Assembly (NCBI GenBank): GCA_002499445.1
Contig: DALS01000012.1
Location: 1 to 64,000 of the forward strand
DNA: 64,000 nucleotides
From: Methanosarcina sp. UBA293
Lineage (GTDB): Archaea > Halobacteriota > Methanosarcinia > Methanosarcinales > Methanosarcinaceae
Direction of reading: 5' to 3'
Below the pieces are notes generated by a model. It was not told where the DNA came from, made no database searches, and worked only from the letters and a program-made list of their open reading frames with translations. Both the position numbers and the translations under genes were made by a program. This document shows, in pieces, positions 43,724 through 52,398 of the stretch (its first letter is position 1; each line of letters begins with the position of its first letter).

Positions 43724-44122
43724 TTATTCCGTAGTTACTCCGTCGAATTCGGCTTCATTGGCTTCGGCTTCTTCCTTTGTGGCGCGCACGATTCCGTCCT
43801 TGTGATGCGCCGGCGAATAGATCGTATAAAGCTTTAGCTCCTCTGTTTTCGAAGTGTTGATGATGTTGTGCTGAGCGCCGGCTGGTACAACCACAGCAAC
43901 CCCATCACTGAGTTCGTATTCGTTGCTGTCAATTATACACTTCCCCTGCCCTGCTTCAAAACGGAAAAACTGGTCGTTTTCCTCATGCACTTCCATTCCA
44001 ATTTCTTCCTCAGGCTTGAGGCTCATAAGCACCAGCTGGCTATACTTTGAGGTATATAATACCTTGCGAAAATTGTCATTTTCCAAAGTGGCTTCTTCAA
44101 TATTAATAGAAAATCCTTTCAT
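43724..44122 (-). CDS. Cupin-domain protein
   Basis: A 132-residue single-domain cupin. The two motifs hold metal-binding residues: EEEIGMEVHEENDQFFRFEAGQGK (residues 40-62, with His and Glu) and VPAGAQHNIINTS (residues 83-95, with His). Small stand-alone cupins may bind a metal and a small ligand or act as isomerases or sugar-binding sensors; which one here is unknown. It is convergent with the acyltransferase gene; the gap between holds a T-rich stretch that may end both. Confidence 0.88.
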   Translation of the reverse strand: MKGFSINIEEATLENDNFRKVLYTSKYSQLVLMSLKPEEEIGMEVHEENDQFFRFEAGQGKCIIDSNEYELSDGVAVVVPAGAQHNIINTSKTEELKLYTIYSPAHHKDGIVRATKEEAEANEAEFDGVTTE

Positions 44123-44724
44123 GCATTTCGATTTATAATTAATTGTATATATGATTATCCTTTAGCAAGGATTCTATAAAAATATCTAAGGTTATGGCTT
44201 ATATTCATAGCTATATTATTTTAACTAATATGTTTTTATATATTCGACATTTCACCAACTTAATGTGACATTTTGATTAACTGGTCGATTAAGATGTTTG
44301 ATACTATGACATTTCTTACTCAAAACGAAAATAAGATAATTATTACTATAGGTTTTCATAATAGTCTTTCAGCATTCAAGTTATATATCTCACTGGTATA
44401 AACTCTTTTAAATTCAATTTAAAATTAAGAAAAATAAAGGCGTATTCCAAAGTTTTAATAGCCCTTAATCCTTCCTCAAAAGCTTAATATATCTGTAAAT
44501 TCTATTATTATATATAGTAGTTTATTTTAATGCTCTATGCTTTTATTATCTCAAGTGTAAAAAGCACTTGGTTTAATTTTTTTATGATAACTAATAATTT
44601 AACGTAGCTGCTGAGGAGTCTAGACTCTCATGTTTATAATCTCTACAATATATTTCATAAATCAAAGTAGATTGTCAAAGTTACTCAAAAAAGGTCAAGT
44701 TACTTAAAAAAGGAAGCGAGGAGT
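44123..44724. other. Gene-free AT-rich gap
   Basis: About 600 bases between divergent genes (cupin minus, hypothetical plus). Contains their promoters; no ORF, tRNA or long repeat recognised. Confidence 0.5.
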
Positions 44725-45081
44725 TTGAATACACAAAAAAAGAAGAATTTAGTTAGAAAATTTAATGCACATATTGAGATGAATAAAGACAAACAGGCTT
44801 ATTCAGACTTTAAAGAAGGAGTTAATAAAGGTCTGGATATAGCTAAATATGCTTTCGAGGATAATCTGGAAAAAATCTCTTTATCCGACCTGGATGAAGA
44901 TCAGGATGAAAGGATAAAGGGCTTGGAAAATAATTTTAACCAGGTTTTAGATGGCATAACCCTATCAAAAAAACCAAACTTCTCAGAGCAACATTTGGAT
45001 GGAGTATATACAGGATTCGAAAAGTCTAAAAAATTATTTAAAGACTTCTTAAAAGAGTCATTTACTTTAGAAAATACATAA
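44725..45081 (+). CDS. Hypothetical charged helical protein
   Basis: I do not recognise this 118-residue protein. It begins with a TTG codon nine bases after GAGGAG, a convincing ribosome binding site. It is rich in Lys, Asp, Glu and Leu and almost wholly helical, with a region DEDQDERIKGLENNFNQVLDGI that may form a coiled coil. No cysteine, metal motif or membrane helix. It seems to lack close neighbours in its transcript. A structural or regulatory role cannot be guessed. Confidence 0.6.
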   Translation: MNTQKKKNLVRKFNAHIEMNKDKQAYSDFKEGVNKGLDIAKYAFEDNLEKISLSDLDEDQDERIKGLENNFNQVLDGITLSKKPNFSEQHLDGVYTGFEKSKKLFKDFLKESFTLENT

Positions 45082-45568
45082 AAGCTTTAAATTCTTTCAT
45101 GAGCCTGAAAGGTCTATTCTCTTTATTGAGCTTAAAGGCTCTACTTTTCATGAGTTTTACCGCTTTATCTCTTATTTATATCGGGTTAAATAATTTTCTT
45201 CTTTTCTGGTCGGGCTTCACAAATCTCATTCTCTTTTGGTCTAGCTTAGAATCTCTATTTTTGGTTAAGCTTAAAAATGAGATTTAAATGAGATTTAACA
45301 GTACTACTGGTTTATCACAGGCTGCGCTTTATTATAGAAGTAGAAAGTTGTCACGAAAAGTAGCAATAATCCAAAAGAACTATGAATGTTCAACAGTAGG
45401 CGTCATTAAAGCCAGGAATAATATTATTTACTTCCGGATCGATTCTGCTTTCAGTGCAGGTATTACTATAGGTTTGAAACACTTAGAAGTTAATGCATAT
45501 CGAAAATGTTAAAAAGATGTACACTATCGTGCTCTTATATCATACGAAGGTAAAAAGGAGCAAGTAAA
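45082..45568. other. Gap with two unsupported frames
   Basis: Two frames here (45099-45287, hydrophobic; 45288-45512) lack ribosome sites and family likeness. The stop of the first and the start of the second lie in a direct repeat ATGAGATTTA. I leave them uncalled. Confidence 0.4.
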
Positions 45569-45691
45569 ATGTCCCCGGCTGAAATAATGTTCTGTATATA
45601 TATGTTGTTTTTTTTATCTATAGCTTTCACTGTTTTGTTTTGTCTTTATAAATTCATTGAGTGGAAATATTTAGAGTATGACAGAGTATAA
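45569..45691 (+). CDS. 40-residue single-helix membrane protein
   Basis: A small ORF with a good ribosome site (AAGGAG, eight bases before the ATG). The protein opens MSPAEIMFCIYM, has one strong hydrophobic helix to about residue 28 (LFFLSIAFTVLFCLY), then a polar end KFIEWKYLEYDRV. Its size and plan match the tiny membrane proteins that are common in Methanosarcina intergenic regions; function unknown. It could also be a chance ORF, but the spacing and plan argue against that. Confidence 0.5.
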   Translation: MSPAEIMFCIYMLFFLSIAFTVLFCLYKFIEWKYLEYDRV

Positions 45692-46046
45692 AAAGTATAA
45701 GCCAACTTTAGTGAGATAAAACTATTTTTATTTTTTAATTTCTCCGCTCTCTATAATCTTTCTCGTTCTCTATAATCTGTCTATTTTTATCTATTTATTT
45801 TTTTCCAAAATCTTTGGCATATAATTCGGGAAAATCAGCAACTAGATTCGACTTGCAAGTAAGGACCATCAAAATATGAATTAACTTATTATCAAAGAGC
45901 GTATGGACTACTTATGAAAATTCACAAGCGAGAGTAACTAAAAAGAGATTGAAAGCCAGATAAAATTGATATATAAAATCGAATATATTATCTTCTACTC
46001 AAAATTTAGATGAATTAGAACTCTTTTAGTCATACGGGGGGAAATT
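45692..46046. other. Gene-free AT-rich gap
   Basis: About 355 bases with no ORF of coding character. GGGGGGA just before 46047 is the ribosome site of the next gene. Confidence 0.5.
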
Positions 46047-46352
46047 GTGGATCAAAAAGAAGATCAGACAATGTTTGGAGTCTGTCCAAATTGTGGAAAG
46101 CCTTTCAGGATACTATCAACAGGCGGTGGGGAAGAGTGGCGCTACTGTGCCGACGTTTGTATAAACCCGGCATCAATACCAGCAGGAGCAAGGCTGCAGC
46201 CCGATCAGGCTACATTGCGCTTTGTAGATGGAAATATGAATGAATACATGCGAGATGAATATATCAAAGTTCATGGCATTGATCCTCTTCCCATCTGGAA
46301 AGCGATGGAAAAATGGCGCGAGGAACAGATGAAGAAGTGGAAGATATCTTAA
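46047..46352 (+). CDS. Hypothetical zinc-ribbon-like protein
   Basis: Starts with GTG after a strong G-rich ribosome site. The 101-residue protein has CPNCGKPF (residues 14-21) and a second pair CADVC (residues 34-38), which together look like a small zinc ribbon, followed by a charged helical half ending PIWKAMEKWREEQMKKWK. Not assignable to a named family. Such proteins may bind nucleic acid or partner proteins. It stands alone on its strand. Confidence 0.65.
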   Translation: MDQKEDQTMFGVCPNCGKPFRILSTGGGEEWRYCADVCINPASIPAGARLQPDQATLRFVDGNMNEYMRDEYIKVHGIDPLPIWKAMEKWREEQMKKWKIS

Positions 46353-46544
46353 TATCTGTCAACCTGATTTTTTGTTATTTACTTTCAACAATTTTTATTT
46401 CCTTTTGTTTTTGCTCTTTGTTTTTATTTTTATTTTCTCCTTATTTTTGCTTCCTTTCTTTAGCTTGTAACTCTATTCCCTAGGGCCTGCCGAATGTACA
46501 GGGGAAAATTTATTGATAAGAAAATGAATTTACTTTAAGTACGT

Positions 46545-46721
46545 TCATCTATTATCGTTTAAGGCCACTCCCCGGATTTCTAATAGTTCAGATAACCTAT
46601 TCAAAGCATATTTTTTTTCATTTATCTTAATTTGTAATTTGTTAACCTCGGCTTCTAACTGCGCGATTTCTATTTTTAGTTGTAGTATCTGCTCTTTTAT
46701 AAGATCGTTACTTTGCATCAT
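46545..46721 (-). CDS. 58-residue coiled-coil protein
   Basis: A short minus-strand ORF with two consecutive ATG codons. From residue 8 to 45 the sequence is a heptad-like coiled coil (KEQILQLKIEIAQLEAEVNKLQIK), then KYALNRLSELLEI and a short tail. The regular leucine/isoleucine spacing is hard to obtain by chance. The upstream GGGCGGGT is a poor ribosome site. Probably a small oligomerising or accessory protein; no family known to me. Confidence 0.5.
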   Translation of the reverse strand: MMQSNDLIKEQILQLKIEIAQLEAEVNKLQIKINEKKYALNRLSELLEIRGVALNDNR

Positions 46722-47172
46722 ACCCGCCCAATATTATGTATTGACCCCTTAACTTAAGGACATTGCTTATGTATAAATCAATGTGTTCTCGCTTTTTAAA
46801 TACTCACTTCACGAGCCGGTCCCAGATCTCAAAAACTTCTATTGTAATTAATCTGCATATACGGCTCGCTAAAGCAGCAATTGAGATTAATTACCATTAC
46901 TTTTATATTCTGTTCTTCCTTTTTATGCCACTTCTAGCGACTTCTATTGATATAGATATTGACAAAAATATGTCTTCAGACGGATAAAATGATTAAAAAG
47001 AAGGCTCAGCTAAAAAGACATTAAAGTAATTTAACTGAAAAAAGGAATTTAAGTATACTGCAGGAGAATGTACTTGTTTCGGAAACTATCTCATTCGAAA
47101 AGCAGTCCCACTGCAACAAGGACTGAAACTCTGTTTTACTGTTTGAAACTCCTATAACAGACGGAGATAGAA
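46722..47172. other. Gap upstream of the permease
   Basis: About 450 bases. The plus-strand frame at 46763-46987 has neither ribosome site nor coding character. GGAGAT precedes the permease ATG by five bases. Confidence 0.45.
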
Positions 47173-48339
47173 ATGGCAGCAGTTGGAACGACTGAGAGAT
47201 TGGGACGTAGTCTTGGTTTTTTCTCGACTTTTGCGATCGGGACAGGGACTATGATTGGAGCTGGAATATTCATTCTTCCGGGAATTGCTTCGGCAAATGC
47301 GGGATCTGGAGCAATAATCTCTTTTCTCCTTGGTGGGTTTATTTCAATAGCTACAGCTATCAGCATGTCAGAACTGGCAACAGGCATGCCTCTGGCAGGC
47401 GGCAGCTATTACTACATTAGCAGGACAATGGGAGCAGTACTTGGTACAGTAATTGGCCTTGGCTCCTGGCTTGCTTTAATCTTCAAGGGCACGTTTGCGC
47501 TCATTGGGCTTGCAGAATACTTTCAGATATCTATTCTCTACCCCTTTACCGTAGCAGCTGCCACAGGCGTAATCCTGTTAATGACCAACTACCGAGGAGC
47601 AAAAAGCAGCGGTTCGCTGCAGAACTTCATAGTGATCCTTTTGCTGGCAATCCTGGCTCTCTTCATAGTTAGAGTATCTTTTGTTGGTGATCCGGCTAAT
47701 TTTTTGCCTGCCAGATCTAACGGGATAAATTCGATAATCTCGACAACAGGGATTATTTTTATATCTTATCTCGGGCTTGTAGAGGCTGCAGCAGTCTCTG
47801 AGGAGGTTAAAAATCCATCAAAGAACCTGCCTCTGGCATTTATTGCTTCAGCCATTGTAGTAACCTTATCCTGTGTTGGAATAATGGCAGCAGTTATTGG
47901 TTTCTCTAATCCTCAAGGAGTAGAAGTATCAGTTACTCCCCTGGCAGATATTGCAGGCTTGATAGCAGGCGAATCCGGAAGGAGTCTAATAGCCCTTGGC
48001 GCGCTGCTTGCAACGCTTTCTACAGCCAACGGTGCTATATTATCGTCTTCAAGATTTCCTTTTGCCATGAGCAGGGATGCACTTATGCCTGAATGGTTTG
48101 TCCAGATTCATCAAAAATTCGAAACCCCTCATAATGCCATACTGGTGACAGGCACAGTAATGGTTCTCCTTTTGTTCCTGTTCGATATCGAGGAACTTGC
48201 AAGATTGGGCGGGGCTTTTAACATTTTGATATTTATCCTGTTAAATCTTGCAGTGATAATCCTTAGAAAAAGAACTTTACCTGGATATGAACCCACGTTT
48301 CGTGACCCATTTTCCCCTATACTCAAATCTTCGGGATAA
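47173..48339 (+). CDS. APC-family amino acid permease, N-terminal part of a broken permease-USP fusion
   Basis: A multi-helix transporter of the amino acid-polyamine-organocation family: STFAIGTGTMIGAGIFILPG near residue 20, GSYYYISRTMG near 76, SYLGLVEAAAVSEEVKNPSKNLP near 197, and STANGAILSSSRFPFAMSRDALMP near 286. At residue 388 it ends abruptly in the last helices. A one-base deletion in the TTTT run at about 48307-48310 shifts the frame: in the third frame the protein goes on as Y-T-Q-I-F-G-I-I-G-S and LLPFLGGLPLLFIVII into the universal-stress part that follows. So this is half of a fusion gene, not a complete permease. Confidence 0.85.
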   Translation: MAAVGTTERLGRSLGFFSTFAIGTGTMIGAGIFILPGIASANAGSGAIISFLLGGFISIATAISMSELATGMPLAGGSYYYISRTMGAVLGTVIGLGSWLALIFKGTFALIGLAEYFQISILYPFTVAAATGVILLMTNYRGAKSSGSLQNFIVILLLAILALFIVRVSFVGDPANFLPARSNGINSIISTTGIIFISYLGLVEAAAVSEEVKNPSKNLPLAFIASAIVVTLSCVGIMAAVIGFSNPQGVEVSVTPLADIAGLIAGESGRSLIALGALLATLSTANGAILSSSRFPFAMSRDALMPEWFVQIHQKFETPHNAILVTGTVMVLLLFLFDIEELARLGGAFNILIFILLNLAVIILRKRTLPGYEPTFRDPFSPILKSSG

Positions 48340-48449
48340 TTGGAAGCATAATACTGCTCCCCTTTCTTGGGGGCTTACCTCTTCTTTTTATCGTAATAAT
48401 TGTTTTTGCTGGATTTGGCTGGCATTCAATCTATGGAAAGGGCAGAGCC

Positions 48450-49259
48450 ATGCCGGAATGTGATTTGTTTGACCTGCTGGAAAATCCTGTAAAAACAAAG
48501 GATATCGAGCCTGTCCCCCTGGTTAAAGTGCTAGTGCCGGTTTCCAACCCGAAACATGAGCGTGACCTCTTGAAACTGGCAGATTTTATGGGGAGCGAGA
48601 TAGTGTGTCTCCATGTTATTGAGGTTCCGGATCAAACAACTTTGAAATTAGCTCAGGAAGCCTACCACGAGAAAATGATAGAAATGGACTGTCAATTCAA
48701 AGAAGAATTTGATAGTTATCCTGCAATTCTTGGACATAAAAGAGAGTATATTATTGCCTTTGGCCACAGCATATCGAATTCAATCCTGGAACAGGCTGAA
48801 ATCGAGCATGTAGATATGATTCTCATGGGCTGGCACGAACCAAAGAACTACTCACTCGGAGTAACAAATGGTGTTCTTCTGTCTTCAAAAAGTCCGATTG
48901 CGTTATTAAAGGGACAGCTCCCTGACAGCATTAACAAAATCCTTGTAGGATATAATGGCAAAGAAAATTCAGTCCATGGCCTTTATCTCGCAAAAAAACT
49001 GGCTGCAAATACAGGGGCAACAATAGAAGTAGTCAGCATTGTTAGCCCTAAAGAAGCTCAGGAAACTAGGCAGAAGATTACTGACAAACTTGAGCATATG
49101 ATTGAGAAAATAAATTGTGTGCCTGTTAACTTTAGAGTATTGGAAAGCTATTCTATAGAAGATGCTTTACTAGAGGTTTCAAACAACAATGACTTGACAA
49201 TTATTGGCAACTCAAGTAAATTAAGGTCTCTTTACTTGGGACTTTGTCTCAGAGGGTAG
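48450..49259 (+). CDS. Tandem universal stress protein domains, C-terminal part of the broken fusion
   Basis: Two USP domains in one chain: the first from VKVLVPVSNPKHERDLLKLA (residue 25), the second from INKILVGYNGKENSVHGLYLAKKLA (residue 167). In APC-USP fusions these lie in the cytoplasm and may sense nucleotides. The ATG at 48450 is internal; real translation would enter from the permease. A second one-base loss in a G-run near 49240 truncates the end: in the third frame the chain continues T-L-S-Q-R-V-A-R-R-S-E-K-P-I-V-I-V-K to TAA at 49414-49416. The whole gene thus spans 47173-49416 with two frameshifts. Confidence 0.8.
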   Translation: MPECDLFDLLENPVKTKDIEPVPLVKVLVPVSNPKHERDLLKLADFMGSEIVCLHVIEVPDQTTLKLAQEAYHEKMIEMDCQFKEEFDSYPAILGHKREYIIAFGHSISNSILEQAEIEHVDMILMGWHEPKNYSLGVTNGVLLSSKSPIALLKGQLPDSINKILVGYNGKENSVHGLYLAKKLAANTGATIEVVSIVSPKEAQETRQKITDKLEHMIEKINCVPVNFRVLESYSIEDALLEVSNNNDLTIIGNSSKLRSLYLGLCLRG

Positions 49260-49668
49260 CCAGACGTTCTGAGAAGCCGATAGTGATAGTTAAAATACCA
49301 AAATCGATTTCAAAAGAAAATCTTAGTTATCTGGTTATAAAGTTCATTCGCAGAATACATGTAGGGCTCAGGATGAATAAAGGTCTGAGGATAAATAAAG
49401 GTCAAAGTAGACGGTAAAAGACAAAACAGTGATCAAAATCTTCTTCTCAAAAATTAGGATTTTATTTACAAAGTTGAGCCATATCATGATATAGAATTAA
49501 CATAACAATTACAGATTGTAGGGTTAATATAATAATTGATGATTATAGAATTAATATAACATTATAGGTGCAAACTTATAAAAATATTTGAAATTGATTA
49601 TTAATGAGCTTTTGTTTTTTTGAGCACGCAGTCCGAGTGGACAATGTACATTTGAGAGGGGGATCACT

Positions 49669-49938
49669 TTGTCAGTTAAAATCCAATGGCAAATTTTTAC
49701 AGCCGAAACCCGAAGCGATGGCACCTGGAGCTCGAACAGTCCAGCACTTGCAGAGCTTCTCAATGCCATAGCAAGTCCGGAAAAAGTTAAGGAGCCTGTT
49801 CTAGATATCGAGGAGGCTATGGCCCGTCTGGCCATCAAAGGGCTACCATATTTCAAAATAACTGAGCCAATTTCAGGGAATAATAGGAATAAAAATCACT
49901 CTAAAAAATATTACAGGGATAATATGCTATTAGCGTAA
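49669..49938 (+). CDS. Hypothetical small protein
   Basis: An 89-residue protein from a TTG start preceded by GAGGGGG at a good distance. Residues 1-65 look like a folded mixed alpha/beta domain (VKIQWQIFTAETRSDGTW, then ELLNAIASPEKVKEPVLDIEEAMARLAIKGLPYFKI); the rest is a Lys/Asn-rich tail that may be outside the conserved part. I know no family for it. It stands alone between the permease-USP locus and a trinucleotide repeat. Confidence 0.55.
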   Translation: MSVKIQWQIFTAETRSDGTWSSNSPALAELLNAIASPEKVKEPVLDIEEAMARLAIKGLPYFKITEPISGNNRNKNHSKKYYRDNMLLA

Positions 49939-50005
49939 ACTCGTAGATAAGTTCCAATAAAAGTGATCTTGCTTTTGTTCGATAAAATTACGATCTGCAG
50001 GATTC

Positions 50006-50039
<34 letters not shown>

Positions 50040-50230
50040 TTAACGTGTATTTCAATGGGGGAAATAAATGTCATAATTGTCAAGTGTGAATTTTCACTTC
50101 ATAATTTCTTGAGTTTTATAATCTTATAGAAAAATTGGCATAATGCCAGGGAAGGTAATGGGTAACAGAACTTCTTGTATATATAAATGAAGTATGTGAT
50201 ATATATCATAAATGTATGGGGAGGCTAAAA

Positions 50231-50386
50231 ATGGGTATAATGGGTATATTATCTTTTATAACGCGCAGCAAATGTAAATATTGTGATTCATGCTCTCATT
50301 TCCAAGAAGGAGGTAAATACTGTGAAGGCTTGGATTACTGTAAGTGCGGACTGTTTTTGAAAAGGAAAAGAGAAAAAGCAATTTAG
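50231..50386 (+). CDS. 51-residue Cys-rich small protein
   Basis: Begins at ATG after GGGGAGG. Seven cysteines lie in a compact block: CKYCDSC (residues 15-21), then CEGLDYCKCG (residues 31-40), followed by a Lys/Arg-rich end. This looks like a small zinc- or Fe-S-binding protein, similar in style to the many Cys-rich small proteins of Methanosarcina. No family name known to me. It is upstream of the DUF2892-like gene but 316 bases away. Confidence 0.65.
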   Translation: MGIMGILSFITRSKCKYCDSCSHFQEGGKYCEGLDYCKCGLFLKRKREKAI

Positions 50387-50702
50387 CACCCTTTTCAGAT
50401 CTAAATAGTTTATGAATAATGAATTTATTTTATAAGCTATCATTTAACTTTAATCTTCGTTTCTTTTTCTTCTCTTTCTTTTCCTCTTCTATCTTTAGCT
50501 GGTAGGAAGTGAGAAAGTTACGAAATGTTTAATTCTTTTTCATTTGTAAATCATTTGTAAACCTGAGTATTGAAACTTAATTTCCATGATTATATTTATA
50601 TTGACATATTTCTACCTTCTTTTATTAAAAGGAAATTTCGGTTAGATATCGGTTGATATGTTAGATATTGTACTGTAAAATGAATGTAAAGGGGAGCTTA
50701 TA
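50387..50702. other. Gene-free AT-rich gap
   Basis: About 316 bases, including T/C-rich sequence after the Cys-rich ORF. GGGGAG before 50703 is the next gene's ribosome site. Nothing else recognised. Confidence 0.5.
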
Positions 50703-51179
50703 ATGATAAATAACTACAGTGAGCTTATTCGGGGCGATAGGGTACGAGCTAATACGCCTCCTGAGATTAACCAGGCAATCGATACTGAGATAGCTGCAAC
50801 AGTAAGGTTCTATGCTGGTAAGACTGACTATGAGATTACCAAAAGAATTAAAGAGTTAGATCTGGAGTGGGATATAGAACGTTATCTTGAGGCTAATGCA
50901 GCTATATTTACCTTTATAGGAGCAGCTCTGGGTTTAAAAAAGAATCAGAACTGGTTTGTTCTACCACTAATAGTTTCTATTTTTCTGCTTCAGCATGCAG
51001 TGCAGGGCTGGTGCCCTCCATTATCCATATTCAGACGGCTTGGTATACGCACAAGGCGCGAGATCGAGGTGGAAAAATACGCAATGAAAGCTTTGCGAGG
51101 GGACTTTGACGAGATCTCGACTCAGTATAGTGATATAAATCGCGCAAAAGAAGTTATATCTGAGAGTAGAACCATCTAA
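50703..51179 (+). CDS. DUF2892 (YgaP transmembrane)-like membrane protein
   Basis: A 158-residue protein with a soluble N-terminal half and one long hydrophobic stretch (FTFIGAALGLKKNQNWFVLPLIVSIFLLQHAVQGWCPP, residues 75-112) that forms a helical hairpin ending in the family mark GWCPP and RRLGIRTRREIE. After it comes a helical tail EVEKYAMKALRGDFDEIS. In other proteins the DUF2892 hairpin is fused to rhodanese domains; here it is alone, with no sulfurtransferase. The DUF2267 gene is 75 bases downstream. Confidence 0.75.
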   Translation: MINNYSELIRGDRVRANTPPEINQAIDTEIAATVRFYAGKTDYEITKRIKELDLEWDIERYLEANAAIFTFIGAALGLKKNQNWFVLPLIVSIFLLQHAVQGWCPPLSIFRRLGIRTRREIEVEKYAMKALRGDFDEISTQYSDINRAKEVISESRTI

Positions 51180-51254
51180 TCAAGCAACATCTAATAGCAT
51201 AATTCTTCTTCTTTTTTTCTTCTTAGATATCATTATATAAAAATAGCTCACAAT

Positions 51255-51743
51255 TTGAACCTGCCGAACGATATTTATTCTTCAATCTTAGGGGGAATTG
51301 AAACGTCTACGGGAGTACGGAATCTTGATAATAGCATTGATTTGACCAATATTTGGCTCAGGGATATTCTTAGCCAGTTGAAATGGCAGAGTAAGGAGAG
51401 TGCTTATCAGGCACTTCGGGGCACACTGCATGCACTAAGGGATAGACTTCCGGCAGAAGAAGCTGTAGATCTTGCGGCGCAGTTACCTCTTTTAGTTAAA
51501 GGAATGTATTATGATGGCTGGACTCTCAGGGACAAACCTGAGAAATACAAAAAAGAGGAGTTTGCAAGAAGGGTACACGCCCAGTTTGAGTTCGATGCCA
51601 ATATAAACCCTGCTGAAGTTATTCGGGCTGTCTTACGGGTTATATACAGGCACATGGGTGACGGGGAACTCCGAGATGTAAAGTCTAATATGCCAAAAGA
51701 TATTCAGGAGTGGTTTCCGGAAGAGGTTGCGCCTAGAGAATAA
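51255..51743 (+). CDS. DUF2267 family protein
   Basis: A 162-residue helical protein of the DUF2267 family, seen in bacteria and archaea, of unknown function and often near stress genes. Family blocks: ALRGTLHALRDRLPAEEAVDLAAQLPLLVKGMYYDGW near residue 55 and VIRAVLRVIYRHMGDGELRDVKSNMPKDIQEWFP near 118. The first 25 residues have less support, and the TTG start has no clear ribosome site. It follows the DUF2892-like gene on the same strand and may be its partner. Confidence 0.82.
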   Translation: MNLPNDIYSSILGGIETSTGVRNLDNSIDLTNIWLRDILSQLKWQSKESAYQALRGTLHALRDRLPAEEAVDLAAQLPLLVKGMYYDGWTLRDKPEKYKKEEFARRVHAQFEFDANINPAEVIRAVLRVIYRHMGDGELRDVKSNMPKDIQEWFPEEVAPRE

Positions 51744-51981
51744 TGCTTGGTTCTTTATACTGAAATTCTTTCGGGGAGTCTTTTTATCTTTCTGTTCATT
51801 TCAAGTTTCTTTTCTTCCTTCTATTTCTTGTGGAAATGCTTTTTCTTTATTTCCTTCAAAACTTTCTCCCGTTGTTTTTTCTCAAAAGGATTATATCATA
51901 TAAATTCTAACTATGTTAATCTCTTTAATATTACATATTCGAATAATTGTGTTAAGCCCTAATAGAGATTGAGGTTTAAAA

Positions 51982-52374
51982 ATGACAGAAAAACTCGGAA
52001 TTCTGGCCATTGGCCACGGGAGCAAGCTACCTTACAATAAGGAAGTAGTCACTAAGATCGCAGATTATATAGCAAAAAAACATTCTGATGTTATTATTAG
52101 AGCCGGCTTTATGGAAAACAGTCAGCCAACTCTTGAAGAAGCAATTGAAAGCTTTTCAGGAACTGGCGTCACAAAAGTTGCAGCAGTACCAGTTTTCCTA
52201 GCATCAGGGGTTCATATCACAAAGGATATTCCACAGATTCTGAGCCTGGATGAAAGTGGCTGCGGTATCCTGGAAATTGACGGAAAGGAAATTCCTGTAT
52301 GCTATGCAAAGCCTCTCGGGGCTGATGAGCTTATAGCTGACCTCGTGTTCAAAAGGGTTCAGGAAGCCCTTTAA
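51982..52374 (+). CDS. cfbA: Sirohydrochlorin nickelchelatase, first gene of the F430 cluster
   Basis: CfbA (also called CbiX-S) inserts Ni2+ into sirohydrochlorin, the first committed step of coenzyme F430 synthesis; it may also insert cobalt for B12. The 130-residue short form carries the active-site GHGSKLPYNKEVV (residues 11-23) and the second His in LASGVHITKDIPQIL near 75. It acts as a symmetric homodimer. It is the first of five same-strand genes that supply the whole pathway, which fixes its role in F430 rather than B12 chiefly. Gene spacing to cfbE is 24 bases. Confidence 0.95.
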   Translation: MTEKLGILAIGHGSKLPYNKEVVTKIADYIAKKHSDVIIRAGFMENSQPTLEEAIESFSGTGVTKVAAVPVFLASGVHITKDIPQILSLDESGCGILEIDGKEIPVCYAKPLGADELIADLVFKRVQEAL

Positions 52375-52398
52375 TTCATAGCTAGGTCCGGTTTTATC

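Noticed and set aside
45099..45512. Two adjoining small frames, one hydrophobic
   Set aside because: No ribosome sites, and composition like the surrounding AT-rich DNA.
46763..46987. 74-codon plus-strand frame
   Set aside because: No ribosome site; residue composition is that of random AT-rich sequence.
49551..49856. 101-codon minus-strand frame
   Set aside because: It is antisense to the small plus-strand gene at 49669, which has a better start and coding character.
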